This document shows positions 36,138 to 45,513 of a stretch of DNA of 64,000 nucleotides, in pieces (positions within the stretch are counted from its first letter, which is position 1; every line of letters starts with the position of its first letter). Location of the stretch: contig NZ_PKUS01000001.1 of NCBI RefSeq assembly GCF_002866825.1, positions 248,001 through 312,000 on the forward strand. Direction: 5' to 3'. The stretch is from Pseudohalioglobus lutimaris (GTDB lineage Bacteria; Pseudomonadota; Gammaproteobacteria; Pseudomonadales; Halieaceae). The translations under genes were made by a program, and so were the position numbers. The notes under the pieces are model-generated. The model searched no databases, had not been told where the DNA came from, and saw nothing but the letters and a program-made list of their open reading frames with translations.

Positions 36138-37175
36138 ATGGAACCGAAGAAACAAACGCCAACGACCGCAGCAAACGAAAACGACGCAGCTGATCACATG
36201 AAGCTTATTGTCTCTGAGTATGACCTGCCGGAAAGCTACCAGAGTCTCGTGAACGGCCCCTGGCGGCTGATCGCACAGACCGTTATTCAGCAGTTTGGCG
36301 AGGACTCTGATGCCTGGAGCCGCATGACGTGGTTCACGCGCATACTATGCACTGCGATTGAAACCAGTCTCAACCGAAATACACCGGACGCCGTCCACGA
36401 TGCATTGAACGGGTTCAGCATCTGGCTGAACTCTCTGCGCGAGGAAGGTGAAGCCTATTCCATGTGCGTCAGCGCAGCCAATTATGCCCAGCGGCGTATT
36501 TCCATGCAGATCACCGAGGATACAGTCCAGGAAGTGGCACCCGAAGCGGCCGACGAGGAATTTGTGCTGCCCGGGGCAGACGCCGTTGACCTGGAGGTGA
36601 TTCCATCGGAGAAAAGTCTTCTGGAGGAAGCCGTACTGTCGGAGCCAGAGCCGGAACCGGCTCCGGAGCGTACGGATGAAACCATCGCCCAGGCCCCGGC
36701 AATCGTTACCGACTTAGTCAAGGAAGCTCAACAGGATCCTTTCGACTCGCTCTCACTATCCCTGGCATATTCAGCCAACGAATCTACAGAAGACACGAGT
36801 ACTTCAACTGAGCAGAACAGTCTGCCCGAAACAACCGAAAGAGGAACCGACATGGACTCTCAAGCCCAAGCTGCAGTAGAAGAAACAACCACCAAGCAAT
36901 TTGAAGCCAGCACACCCGGAACCGATGCTTCCTCTGGCAGTGATCGACTGACAGATGCGGCTTCGATATCACCAGTGCCCATGGGCTCCTGGCTGGCCTT
37001 TCACGACCAGGACACACCCACACTCGCCAGACTCGCCATGTACGATACAGCGAATGAATCTTTCATGCTGGGTAACAAGAACGGGATTCTTGTGCGCAAG
37101 ATTGAAAAATCCGAACTCAGCGCGTTGATCGAGAGTGGCCTGGTGCAGCTTGTGCAGTTCCAGGCTATTAACTAG
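36138..37175 (+). CDS. Protein with DUF1631-like C-terminal domain
   Basis: About 345 residues from ATG 36138 (a GTG three codons earlier is possible). Residues 1-125 are helical. Residues 130-270 are a low-complexity acidic, Pro/Thr/Ser-rich linker. The last 65 residues (PMGSWLAFHDQDTPTLARLAMYDTANESFMLGNKNGILVRKIEKSELSALIESG, described in pieces) resemble the C-terminal end of DUF1631 proteins, which has a PilZ-like pattern. No catalytic motif is visible. Placed between GGDEF-EAL and HD-GYP genes, it may be a c-di-GMP-linked adaptor; this is inference. Confidence 0.6.
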   Translation: MEPKKQTPTTAANENDAADHMKLIVSEYDLPESYQSLVNGPWRLIAQTVIQQFGEDSDAWSRMTWFTRILCTAIETSLNRNTPDAVHDALNGFSIWLNSLREEGEAYSMCVSAANYAQRRISMQITEDTVQEVAPEAADEEFVLPGADAVDLEVIPSEKSLLEEAVLSEPEPEPAPERTDETIAQAPAIVTDLVKEAQQDPFDSLSLSLAYSANESTEDTSTSTEQNSLPETTERGTDMDSQAQAAVEETTTKQFEASTPGTDASSGSDRLTDAASISPVPMGSWLAFHDQDTPTLARLAMYDTANESFMLGNKNGILVRKIEKSELSALIESGLVQLVQFQAIN

Positions 37176-37330
37176 AAAACGGTCAAAGGGGCAGTGATGT
37201 GACGCTGGTTGATCGCAGTCGTGATCAACCTCGCCCTGCCTCACAGGGATGTCAGGACCGCTTTCACACATTGCGCTCACCGAGCCGGGTTTTCCCAGAT
37301 CCGCTAATAGCTGCCAGGAAGGCTTAACAC

Positions 37331-38566
37331 ATGTCCAGATTTTACAAGACACATGTCGATGACCTGAAGTTGGGGATGTTTGTCTCTGACCTTGATCGCC
37401 CCTGGACGGACTCTCCCTTCCTGCTACAAGGCTTCACCATAGACTCTATCGACGAACTGGCCACCCTGAGAGACTTGTGCAGTTACGTGCACGTTGACGT
37501 TGGTTTATCCAAACACGTTGAAGACTATGCTCTACAGAACTCGCATGGTGGTCGCAAGCGAACCAAAGTGATCGCCAAGATGTTTCCCGATCGCACACTT
37601 GTTACCTACGAGGATGTATTCACCTTTGAGGGTGAAGTCGGCTCCGCTGAAAAAGTCTTCAAGGACTACGAAAACGTAATCGGCAACATCTATAAAAGTG
37701 TAGAGACCAGCGGCAACCTGGATATGGTCGCGGTCAGCAAAACCGTAACACGCGTGGTTGGCAGCATTGTAAGAAATCCGGACGCCTGCATGCTGCTATC
37801 AGCCATCAGCAAGAAGGACAGCTACAGTTACTCGCACGCCTTGTCTTCATCGGTGCTGGCTGCAGCCCTGGGACGGCAGATCGGCCTACCCGTTCACGAC
37901 CTCAAAACGCTGGCTACCGGCGCCCTGCTTTGCGATATCGGCAAACTGGAGATTCCCTCTACAATCCTCAACAAAAGTGCACCCTTGACGGAACAGGAGT
38001 GGCAACTCGTAAAGGACCATGTCTCGCTGGGCATGAAAATTCTGGAGGATACAACCGGAGTCTCGCCGGAAGTAAAGGCCATTGTTGCCAATCACCATGA
38101 GCGCTATGACGGTAGAGGATACCCCGCCGGCTTGAGTGGAAAGAACATTCCCCCATTGGCCAGGGTTGCCGGACTGGTCGACTGCTACGACGCCATGATC
38201 AGTGACCGCAGCTATGCAAGTGGCGTGTCTCCAGCGGACGCCATTTCCAAGCTTTATACCATGCGCGACCTGGACTTTGAGGCGGAGTTGGTGGAAGAGT
38301 TCATCCAGACCGTCGGCATATATCCGGTGGGTTCAGTAGTAGAGCTCACCGATGGCCGGGTGGGCGTGGTGGTCACCGAACACAGGAGGCGACGCCTGCG
38401 GCCGCGTATCCTTATTCTACTGAACAGCGACAAGAGGCAGCTGGTCGAACCCAGCTACGTAAATCTGCTGGAGGAGACTGAAGACCAGGCAGGAAGACCG
38501 CTGGAAATTCTGAAGGGAGTTGACCCCAGCGCTTACAATCTCCACCCTGAAGATCTCACCTTCTGA
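37331..38566 (+). CDS. HD-GYP domain protein with altered HD motif
   Basis: A 411-residue protein: a DUF3391-like N-terminal domain (residues 1-130, THVDDLKLGMFVSDLDRPW), then an HD-GYP domain. The GYP signature is intact (HHERYDGRGYP, 255-265), as are YSHALSSSVLAAAL and the region around DRSYASG. The HD pair reads C201-D202 (codon TGC at 37931), so a metal-binding His is lost. It may be a degenerate phosphodiesterase acting as a c-di-GMP sensor, or use another ligand. Two bases separate it from the EAL gene, so they are cotranscribed. Confidence 0.9.
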   Translation: MSRFYKTHVDDLKLGMFVSDLDRPWTDSPFLLQGFTIDSIDELATLRDLCSYVHVDVGLSKHVEDYALQNSHGGRKRTKVIAKMFPDRTLVTYEDVFTFEGEVGSAEKVFKDYENVIGNIYKSVETSGNLDMVAVSKTVTRVVGSIVRNPDACMLLSAISKKDSYSYSHALSSSVLAAALGRQIGLPVHDLKTLATGALLCDIGKLEIPSTILNKSAPLTEQEWQLVKDHVSLGMKILEDTTGVSPEVKAIVANHHERYDGRGYPAGLSGKNIPPLARVAGLVDCYDAMISDRSYASGVSPADAISKLYTMRDLDFEAELVEEFIQTVGIYPVGSVVELTDGRVGVVVTEHRRRRLRPRILILLNSDKRQLVEPSYVNLLEETEDQAGRPLEILKGVDPSAYNLHPEDLTF

Positions 38567-38568
38567 CC

Positions 38569-39870
38569 ATGAGTCCGTCCGAAGAGGCAGACCTGCAGCT
38601 GGACACCCAGCGCACCCGGTTCAGAAAAACGATCGCACTGGCAATTGCAGCTTGCCCTCCGGAGCGCTCCGTCGCTGTGGTGGTGGTAAAGATGCACGAC
38701 ATTCACAAGCTCAATCAAGTCCATGGTTACGACCGTGTTGACCGGACTATCAAGAGCGTACAGGACGCACTGCGGCAGTCCCTGAAACGCGGAAGCGGTG
38801 TTTGCAGGCTAAGCAGCGCTATCGTCGGACTGGTATTCGAGGACCTGCGATTTCCGCACCTCGTGCGAATAGGCCTGGAACGCATACAGGAAATCCTGGC
38901 TGAACCCATTGGCACCGAGGACGGCGAAGATGATATTCATTTACATACATCTGTAGCCGCCTCCTTGTATCCATCCGATTCTGAATCTGCCGATGTGCTG
39001 CTATTGAACGCCGAGTGCGCGCTGCGCTCAACCCGTCCGATCATGCGCCCACTCCTGCTGTATACGGATATGCAACAGGAGGCGCAAACAGACACCTACC
39101 TACTGGAAGCGGACCTGAGAGCGGCGCTGGCAGCAAAAGAGTTGTCTGTACAGTATCAGCCAAAAGTCAGCTTCACCAATGGCAGCAGCGCCGGGTTCGA
39201 GGCGCTGGTGAGATGGAACCATCCGCACAGAGGGCAAATACCCCCGGAATTGTTCGTCGCCATCGCAGAATCGGCGGGCCTGATAGGCGAGATGACCGAG
39301 TGGGTTATTCAGACCGCACTGCGTGAAACCAGCAATTTTAAAGGCTGTGAGTCTCCAGGTGTGTCTGTAAACGTGTCAGCCACGATGCTCTTCGACCCCT
39401 GCTTCCCCTTTGTCATCGACTCGGCAATATCCATGTGGAACGATGATTACAGCAGGCTGACCCTGGAAATTACAGAAAGCCTCCTTATGGAAAACTTTGA
39501 GGGTGCCTTCAGCCTGCTTAGTGACCTGAGACAAAAAGGCATCACCATTTCCATCGACGACTTCGGCACCGGGTATTCGTCATTGGCCTACTTCAAACGT
39601 CTTCCTGTCGATGAAGTCAAGATCGACCGCAGCTTCATCACCAACATGACCCAGAGTGTCGAAGATCAGCGCCTGGTTGAGGCAATCATTGATCTCTCAC
39701 ACAAGTTTGACCTGCAAGTGGTTGCCGAGGGCATAGAAGATGAACAGACTTATGACACATTGAGGGCTATGGGTTGCGACGTTGCCCAAGGATATTATAT
39801 CTCCAAGCCGGTCGATGCAGAGGGTCTTCCGCTGTGGACCAGCGAACCGCTGGAGTCGCAATACAACTGA
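38569..39870 (+). CDS. EAL phosphodiesterase with degenerate GGDEF
   Basis: A 433-residue cytoplasmic protein. Residues 25-170 are a GGDEF fold whose signature is replaced (LSSAIVGLVFEDL). The EAL domain keeps its catalytic set: E211-A-L in FEALVRWNHP, VNVSA, LEITES, DDFGTGYSSL, KIDRSF and EGIED. It should hydrolyse c-di-GMP to pGpG. It is coupled to the HD-GYP gene, which suggests the pair is regulated together. Confidence 0.92.
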   Translation: MSPSEEADLQLDTQRTRFRKTIALAIAACPPERSVAVVVVKMHDIHKLNQVHGYDRVDRTIKSVQDALRQSLKRGSGVCRLSSAIVGLVFEDLRFPHLVRIGLERIQEILAEPIGTEDGEDDIHLHTSVAASLYPSDSESADVLLLNAECALRSTRPIMRPLLLYTDMQQEAQTDTYLLEADLRAALAAKELSVQYQPKVSFTNGSSAGFEALVRWNHPHRGQIPPELFVAIAESAGLIGEMTEWVIQTALRETSNFKGCESPGVSVNVSATMLFDPCFPFVIDSAISMWNDDYSRLTLEITESLLMENFEGAFSLLSDLRQKGITISIDDFGTGYSSLAYFKRLPVDEVKIDRSFITNMTQSVEDQRLVEAIIDLSHKFDLQVVAEGIEDEQTYDTLRAMGCDVAQGYYISKPVDAEGLPLWTSEPLESQYN

Positions 39871-39919
39871 ACAGAGCTACCCGCTAAAGGCTTGAGCGGA
39901 TAGCCCTGTAAGTCTCAAA

Positions 39920-40336
39920 TCAACGCAGAAATGACTTTGCCGCCCCCATCAGCCCGTCCAGCCCCCCGGCGGCGTCGAGCAGGCTGCCCCCGCTGCTCGC
40001 CTTATCAACCATCTGCGGCAAAACATCAGCCAGTCCACCAGCGGCGGTAGCGGTATCAGTACCCAGACTTGACGCAAAATCAGCGACTGCATTTTCTCCC
40101 AGCAGGCTTTCGAGACTGCTCGCGGAAATCGGTGAATTACCACCATCGCCCAGCCAGGACCCCACCACACTGGCAAGCCCCCCACTGGCAGCCAGCTTCC
40201 CTGTTAAAGCGGCAAGATCGATGTTGCCCTGACCATCGCCCAGCAGGTTGGATAAAGCGCTCTTAACGGTCTCTGTGTCCACTTGCACACCCAACTTTTC
40301 GGAGAGCATCTGTGCTCCCATTTCTACTATATCCAT
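39920..40336 (-). CDS. YidB-like/DUF937 protein
   Basis: A 138-residue Gly/Ala/Ser-rich protein from ATG 40336 with AGAGG upstream. The segments NIDLAALTGKLAASGGLASVVGSWLGDGGNSPISASSLESLLGENAVADFASSLG match the YidB/DUF937 family (described here in parts). No enzymatic motif. The stop lies about 50 bases from the convergent EAL gene. Confidence 0.75.
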   Translation of the reverse strand: MDIVEMGAQMLSEKLGVQVDTETVKSALSNLLGDGQGNIDLAALTGKLAASGGLASVVGSWLGDGGNSPISASSLESLLGENAVADFASSLGTDTATAAGGLADVLPQMVDKASSGGSLLDAAGGLDGLMGAAKSFLR

Positions 40337-40736
40337 GAAAAACCTCTTGTTTACGGGTTGATTACGCATAGAAGCATAGTCGAAAGATTGTACACAAGCC
40401 TAAAAACGTTACGGAGACGCAATTTACCATGCCATTACCTGCGCTGGTGTAAGGGTCTCCCGATCAGGCTGGGGGTTCCAGCACGGGTGAATATGAGCTT
40501 TCCTGAATTGTAGAGGCACAGAAAGGCCGATCCGGTCGTTGCGGCCCGGAGTGCAGGCGCCGGGGAGGTCGCTGACGGGGTCTCGCTTGTCAGCCTTATA
40601 TGAACGTTGATCCAGGATGCTTTGATGAGGATGCGGGGCGGGTAGAGCCGGCCACTGATCCTTTTCTGCCGGAACTGTAAACTATACCTCCGCTATGATC
40701 TGTTACCTATGCGACCGGCACAGACCCACCGTGATT
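40337..40736. other. 400-base gap without recognised features
   Basis: Between the YidB-like gene and the tRNA I find no ORF with a ribosome site, no clear terminator and no convincing promoter. It should hold the promoter of the YidB-like gene and the tRNA 3' trailer. Confidence 0.5.
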
Positions 40737-40813
40737 TGGTCGGTGTGAGAGGATTTGAACCTCCGACCCCTTCCTCCCGAAGGAAGTGCGCTACCAGGCT
40801 GCGCTACACACCG
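40737..40813 (-). tRNA. tRNA-Pro (anticodon CGG)
   Basis: On the minus strand the acceptor arm CGGTGTG pairs with CACACCG. The anticodon stem CTTCC/GGAAG encloses the loop TTCGGGA, giving anticodon CGG. The T loop is GTTCAAATC, and the CCA end is encoded (TGG on plus at 40737-40739). Length is 77 bases. Confidence 0.95.
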
Positions 40814-40873
40814 TTAAAATTGAGGGGGCAAACTATATCAAAAGTGACGCAGCTTACCAACGGGGATGGCGCT

Positions 40874-41086
40874 TTAGTATATGCCAGCCCACCGGGGAAT
40901 ATACTGGCTGAACAGACTGAAGCCGATCACTACCGCCATCAATAACAGGAGCAGACGAATGGGCCGGAACGGCTTGCGCTCCACAGAGTTGACGCCGCGC
41001 GAAAGAAACTCATCGACCTTCTTCTGGTCCTCCGGGCGCAGGTTGTTCTGATAGCTGCGGTCCTGCTCTGATTGTGGTTCGGTCAT
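40874..41086 (-). CDS. DUF3094 small membrane protein
   Basis: A 70-residue protein. A hydrophilic N-terminus (LRPEDQKKVDEFLSRGVNSVERKPFRP) is followed by one membrane helix (LLLLLMAVVIGFSLFSQYI). The sequence matches the DUF3094 pattern seen in gammaproteobacteria. Function unknown. It lies upstream of the tRNA on the same strand. Confidence 0.8.
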   Translation of the reverse strand: MTEPQSEQDRSYQNNLRPEDQKKVDEFLSRGVNSVERKPFRPIRLLLLLMAVVIGFSLFSQYIPRWAGIY

Positions 41087-41162
41087 GATAATACCTGCCT
41101 CATTGGCCTGCTCGGAGCGTTAAGCGGGTGCGGCAGGCAATGTCTGTAATGCTGTGCAAGAA

Positions 41163-41199
41163 AACAAAAAAAGGGGAAGAACACTAGCGCATTCTCCCC
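41163..41199 (-). terminator. Intrinsic terminator of the acyl-CoA dehydrogenase gene
   Basis: Read on the minus strand, GGGGAGAA (41199-41192) pairs with TTCTTCCCC (41181-41173) with one bulge and a 10-base loop, followed by a run of T (A-run 41166-41172 on plus). A second inverted repeat lies just upstream (GGGATTGTC/GACAATCCC, 41209-41242). Confidence 0.8.
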
Positions 41200-41255
41200 C
41201 CGTAAGTGGGGATTGTCACCCCCTTAAGGAAGCGACAATCCCTGCAGCAACTGAA

Positions 41256-43049
41256 TCAGATGGCGAACAGTTCCTCGGGCATCTGCATAAGGCTGTCGGC
41301 CCCGGCTACCATAGTTGTCTTCAGCGACTCGGTGCGCGGTAACAAGCGTTCAAAGTAGAACTTCGCTGTCATCAGCTTGGCCTCATAGAAAGACGTGTCA
41401 CCGTTGGCTTCTGCAATCTTCTGCCTGGCAACAATCGCCATTCTGGCCCAGAAATATGCAACGGTGATGTACCCGGAGTACATGAGGTAATCCACTGCGG
41501 CAGCGCCGGCTTCATCCGGGTTCTCCATGGCGGCTTCGCCTATCTGCATTGATACGCCCAGCCACTCATCTTTCTTGGCCTTCAGCACATCCAGGAACAC
41601 CTTGTCTTCTTCGTTGGTATTGGCTTCGCAAAGCTCATCAATCATGGCGGTGAACTGCACGAGGAGCTTGCCACCAGAGCCGATCACCTTGCGCCCGATC
41701 AGGTCCATGGCCTGAATACCGGTCGTGCCCTCATACAGCATGGCAATGCGGCAGTCGCGAACGATCTGCTCCATGCCCCATTCCTTGATGAAACCGTGAC
41801 CACCGTAGACCTGAACGCCATGGTTGGCGGCCTCAAAGCCCACTTCAGTCATGAAGGCTTTGGCGATAGGCGTCAGCAGCGACATCAGGTCATCGGCCGC
41901 CTTGGCTTCTTCCTCGCTGCCCTTGTCGACAACGTCGCCCTGCATGGCGAGAAAATACAGCATGGCGCGACTGCCTTCAGCAAATGCCTTCTGGGTCAGC
42001 AGCATGCGGCGTACATCGGGGTGGACAATAATCGGGTCGGCAGGTCCGTCGGGGTTTTTCGGCCCGGTGAGACTACGCATCGCGAGGCGCTCCTTGGCAT
42101 AAGCCAGCGCACCCTGGAAGGACAACTCCATGTGCGCCAGACCCTGTGCCGCGGTGCCGACTCTAGCCGTGTTCATAAACGTGAACATACAGTTCAGACC
42201 ACGATTTTCAGGACCAATCAGGTAGCCCCTGGCGCCATCAAAGTTGAGTACCGCAGTGGCGTTGCCATGGATACCCATCTTGTGCTCGATAGAAGCACAG
42301 TGGACACCGTTGCGTTCACCAAGGCTGCCGTCTTCGTTAACGTTTACCTTGGGGACAATAAACAGGGAGATTCCCTTGGTACCTTCAGGCGCATCAGGGA
42401 GACGAGCCAGCACGATGTGAACGATGTTGTCCGTCATGTCGTGCTCACCGGCAGAAATGAATATTTTCTGCCCGGTGATAGCGTAGGAACCGTCGGCTTG
42501 CGGTTCCGCCTTCGTACGCAGCAAGCCCAGGTCCGAGCCGCAGTGGGACTCGGTCAGGCACATCGTGCCTGTCCACTCGCCGGAAACCAGACGGGTAAGG
42601 TAGGTCTCTTTTTGCTCGGGAGTACCGTGCTCTTCAATAGTCTTGACCGCACCGTGGGAAAGTCCCGGGTACATCAGCCAGGCCCAGTTGGCGGAGCCAG
42701 CCATCTCGTTGATGACAATGCCCAGCGCGCTGGGCATGCCCTGCCCACCGTGTTCAACGTCGGCGCTCAGGGCCGGCCAGCCATTTTCAACGTACTGCTG
42801 GTAGGCTTCTTTAAAGCCCGTGGGTGTGGTCACGCCACCTTCGCTCCATGTACAACCTTCTTCGTCGCCCGACTGGTTGATGGGAGAGAGAACACCTTCG
42901 CTGAACTTGGCGCCCTCTTCGACAATTGCATTCATTAAATCTGTGGTGGCTTCTTCATAGCCGGGTAGCGTCTGGAACAGTTTCTCTGCTTCCAGAACTT
43001 CATTCATTACGAAACTTATATCGCGCAGGGGCGCCTTGTACTCTGGCAT
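41256..43049 (-). CDS. Acyl-CoA dehydrogenase, DmdC/FadE-like large form
   Basis: A 597-residue flavoprotein with an N-terminal extension (MPEYKAPLRDISFVMNEVL), middle domain (CLTESHCGSDLG), FAD-binding segments and the catalytic Glu in LYEGTTGIQAMDLIGRK, then an extra C-terminal domain. This long form includes both FadE-type fatty acyl-CoA dehydrogenases and DmdC (3-methylmercaptopropionyl-CoA dehydrogenase), and sequence reading alone does not separate them. Single gene, clear terminator downstream, and a palindrome 186 bases upstream that may be an operator. Confidence 0.92.
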   Translation of the reverse strand: MPEYKAPLRDISFVMNEVLEAEKLFQTLPGYEEATTDLMNAIVEEGAKFSEGVLSPINQSGDEEGCTWSEGGVTTPTGFKEAYQQYVENGWPALSADVEHGGQGMPSALGIVINEMAGSANWAWLMYPGLSHGAVKTIEEHGTPEQKETYLTRLVSGEWTGTMCLTESHCGSDLGLLRTKAEPQADGSYAITGQKIFISAGEHDMTDNIVHIVLARLPDAPEGTKGISLFIVPKVNVNEDGSLGERNGVHCASIEHKMGIHGNATAVLNFDGARGYLIGPENRGLNCMFTFMNTARVGTAAQGLAHMELSFQGALAYAKERLAMRSLTGPKNPDGPADPIIVHPDVRRMLLTQKAFAEGSRAMLYFLAMQGDVVDKGSEEEAKAADDLMSLLTPIAKAFMTEVGFEAANHGVQVYGGHGFIKEWGMEQIVRDCRIAMLYEGTTGIQAMDLIGRKVIGSGGKLLVQFTAMIDELCEANTNEEDKVFLDVLKAKKDEWLGVSMQIGEAAMENPDEAGAAAVDYLMYSGYITVAYFWARMAIVARQKIAEANGDTSFYEAKLMTAKFYFERLLPRTESLKTTMVAGADSLMQMPEELFAI

Positions 43050-43234
43050 GACTCTTACCTCTTTGGATAGTTGGCCTCATTGACGGTGAATGCCATCTGC
43101 TGGAGACCATGTGTGCAGTGCTCACATTAGGCCGAAATCGCCCCGAAAGTCAAATACCTTTTCGGCTTAGCGCCGACCAGGCCGTGGAAATCTGGTTATA
43201 AGTGACGGGCTGGACGCCCGGCTATCGCTAATAA

Positions 43235-43248
43235 AGTAAGCGCTTACT
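43235..43248. promoter_or_regulatory. Perfect 14-bp palindrome between bioD and the acyl-CoA dehydrogenase
   Basis: AGTAAGCGCTTACT is perfectly self-complementary. The form resembles TetR-family operators, and it lies upstream of the acyl-CoA dehydrogenase. It also begins just after the bioD stop, but a 5-bp stem with no U-run is a poor terminator. Confidence 0.4.
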
Positions 43249-43252
43249 ATTC

Positions 43253-43921
43253 CTATAGCTGTTGTAAATCAATACTACCTGCGGCGATGTCTGCACTCCA
43301 GGGAACGAGATGGGGAACTTCGCCCAGACACGGTGCAGGCAACATTCGCTGCAGCGTTTCCAGGTTTTCCCGGTAACAGTTCATCTCCCCGGCGGGCTGG
43401 TTGGCGATCCACCCCGCCAGTTTGAGCCCATCACGGCGTATCGCTTCGGCAGTGAGTAGTGCGTGGTTGATACAGCCGAGTCGCATGCCGACAACCAGGA
43501 TCACTTCAACCTGCAGCTGCGCCGCCAGGTCAGCCAGTGTTTCGCGCGGGGAGATGGGCACCCGCCACCCGCCTGCTCCTTCTATGAGAATGAAGTCAGC
43601 ACCCGATAGCATCACACCCCGGCACAAGCCGGCGAGGCGAGACGCCTGCACAGTTTTCCCCGCCCGGGCAGCAGCTATATGAGGTGCGATAGCGGGTTCC
43701 AGGGCAACAGGGTTGACCTGGGCGTAGTCCAGCTCAGCCGTCATTGCCGCCATAAGCTGCAGGGCGTCTTCATTGTGGCCGCTGGGATCACACCCTGCGG
43801 CGACAGGCTTTACCGCAGCCGTTTTGAAGCCTTGTGCCGCCGCGGCGCGCAGCAGCGCACAACTGACTGCTGTTTTGCCCACCTCCGTATCCGTGCCGGT
43901 TACAAAAAAGGTCCTGCTCAT
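43253..43921 (-). CDS. bioD: Dethiobiotin synthetase
   Basis: A 222-residue ATP-dependent carboxylase closing the ureido ring of dethiobiotin. P-loop GTDTEVGKT at about 8-16, AVKPVAAG, and ILIEGAGGWRVPI. ATG 43921 overlaps the bioHC stop (ATGA), so translation is probably coupled. It is the last gene of the bio operon. Confidence 0.95.
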   Translation of the reverse strand: MSRTFFVTGTDTEVGKTAVSCALLRAAAAQGFKTAAVKPVAAGCDPSGHNEDALQLMAAMTAELDYAQVNPVALEPAIAPHIAAARAGKTVQASRLAGLCRGVMLSGADFILIEGAGGWRVPISPRETLADLAAQLQVEVILVVGMRLGCINHALLTAEAIRRDGLKLAGWIANQPAGEMNCYRENLETLQRMLPAPCLGEVPHLVPWSADIAAGSIDLQQL

Positions 43922-45513
43922 GTTTTCTCCAGAATGCCAAAATAGACTTCGTAGCTGGCAGGCAACAGGCCATCCTCGCGCCACGCTTCATAGGCCTGCA
44001 TCATTCCCTGTAACGCCCGCCTGCCGGTTAACCCGGACGGACGATCACGATTTACATTATGTGCGCCCAGTGTCTTCAGTTCAGACAGTAACTCACGCAC
44101 GCGGCGATACTGCATGCAGTAGGATCGGGAAGTCAGCATGAAGGAGACGTCCGGGCAGGACGAGGCTGCAGATCGCAACACGTCCGCATGCAGAAAAGTG
44201 TTCACGTGCTGGTGTTGGTCCACTGCGCCCCACGAGGCCCGCAGCTCCCGCAGCGTATCGGGCCCCAGTGAAGTGAACACGCAGCGCCCGCCGGGGCGCA
44301 GCACACGCGCCAGCTCGGCAAACAACAACTCGGGGCGCTGGCACCATTGCACGGCCAGGCTGCTGAAAACCAGGTCTACAGAGGACGCTGCCAGGGGCAA
44401 TGCCTCGGCATCTCCAACCAGCCAGTGGTGCGCATCCGGGTAAGCACCGCGAGAGAACCGGGTCATGCCCTCGGCCAGATCCAGGCCCAGATAGGTGGCA
44501 CCAGGGTATCGCGCCTGCAGCTCAGGAAAAAAATACCCGGTGCCGCTACCCAGATCGAGGACAGTCCCGGGCGTCTGCGGCACAGCGTCCAACGTCGCCA
44601 GCAATGCGGCGCCTACATCGCGCTGCAGCTGTGCGACGGAATCGTAATCCTGCGCCGCACGACTGAAAGACAGGGCCACATCTTTCTTGGCCAGAGACTG
44701 TTCTGTGCAAACATGCTCACCGGGCCGGAGGCCCTGCTCGCCGATAAAGGCAAGGATACGAGCAGCGATCGGGGCAGCAGCCTCCAACGGCGCCAGATGA
44801 GAGCTGCCTTCCAGTACGGTCACTTCTGCAACAGGGCACTCAGCCAGCAGATCGGGCAGGGCTTCAACCAGGGTGGCCGGCACCAGCGCGTCCTCGCTTC
44901 CCAGCAGGTGCAACTGGGGTTGTAACAGGGAGCTGCAGTGTTCGCGCAAATCGAGTTGGGCCAACCAGTCCAGTCCCACGGTCAGCCCACCGCCGACATC
45001 TGCGGCGCGTTGATTCTGCAGGTTACGCAGCAGGCCTCGCGGCTGGGAAGCGCCCGCAACCTGCAGGCTGTCGAATCGGCGCAGTGCTTTACCGGGGTCG
45101 ACGCCGGCAGACGCCCTAAACTGCTCGAGAAGCTGCGCTTCCATGCCCGGCCAGCCCTCTGCCGCGACGAAACACGGGTTGCTACACACCGTCACCACCG
45201 CCGCAACGCGCCGGGACGACCGCTGCGCCAGGGCGATGGCAAGCTGACCACCCAACGACCAGCCCAGGTAAAGCGCACGTTCGGGAGCAACCTGCAGAAT
45301 TGACTCGAGCAGGCCATCAACTCCTGAGTCGGGCCCTGGCACCCCGGGGGCCAGACCGGGTATATCAAACAGGGTGATATTGGCCCAGGGGCGCAGCAAG
45401 GCCACCAGCGGTCGCCAGATTTCCCGGCTACAGCCCCAGCCGTGCAGCAGCACCACATCCTGCAGAGGGTTTTCTGTCGCCGGAAGATATTCGGGCTGCA
45501 GGCTTAACTGCAT
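43918..45513 (-). CDS. bioC: BioH-BioC fusion protein
   Basis: A 531-residue fusion. Residues 1-255 are an alpha/beta hydrolase of the BioH type ([14 protein letters not shown], nucleophile GWS86LGG, acid in GSEDALVP, His in GSSHLAP). Residues 275-531 are the BioC methyltransferase ([33 protein letters not shown]). BioC methylates malonyl-ACP to start pimelate synthesis and BioH removes the methyl at the end, so one chain holds the first and last steps. The frame is continuous with no internal ribosome site needed. It overlaps bioF by 10 bases. Confidence 0.92.
   Translation of the reverse strand: MQLSLQPEYLPATENPLQDVVLLHGWGCSREIWRPLVALLRPWANITLFDIPGLAPGVPGPDSGVDGLLESILQVAPERALYLGWSLGGQLAIALAQRSSRRVAAVVTVCSNPCFVAAEGWPGMEAQLLEQFRASAGVDPGKALRRFDSLQVAGASQPRGLLRNLQNQRAADVGGGLTVGLDWLAQLDLREHCSSLLQPQLHLLGSEDALVPATLVEALPDLLAECPVAEVTVLEGSSHLAPLEAAAPIAARILAFIGEQGLRPGEHVCTEQSLAKKDVALSFSRAAQDYDSVAQLQRDVGAALLATLDAVPQTPGTVLDLGSGTGYFFPELQARYPGATYLGLDLAEGMTRFSRGAYPDAHHWLVGDAEALPLAASSVDLVFSSLAVQWCQRPELLFAELARVLRPGGRCVFTSLGPDTLRELRASWGAVDQHQHVNTFLHADVLRSAASSCPDVSFMLTSRSYCMQYRRVRELLSELKTLGAHNVNRDRPSGLTGRRALQGMMQAYEAWREDGLLPASYEVYFGILEKT

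Noticed and set aside
41209-41242. GGGATTGTC/GACAATCCC repeat as the main terminator of the acyl-CoA dehydrogenase
   Set aside because: It has a 16-base loop and no U-tract; the hairpin at 41173-41199 followed by seven or more U is the better terminator.
41796-42938. 380-codon open frame opposite the acyl-CoA dehydrogenase
   Set aside because: A shadow of the third-base composition of the real gene, whose motifs are unambiguous on the minus strand.
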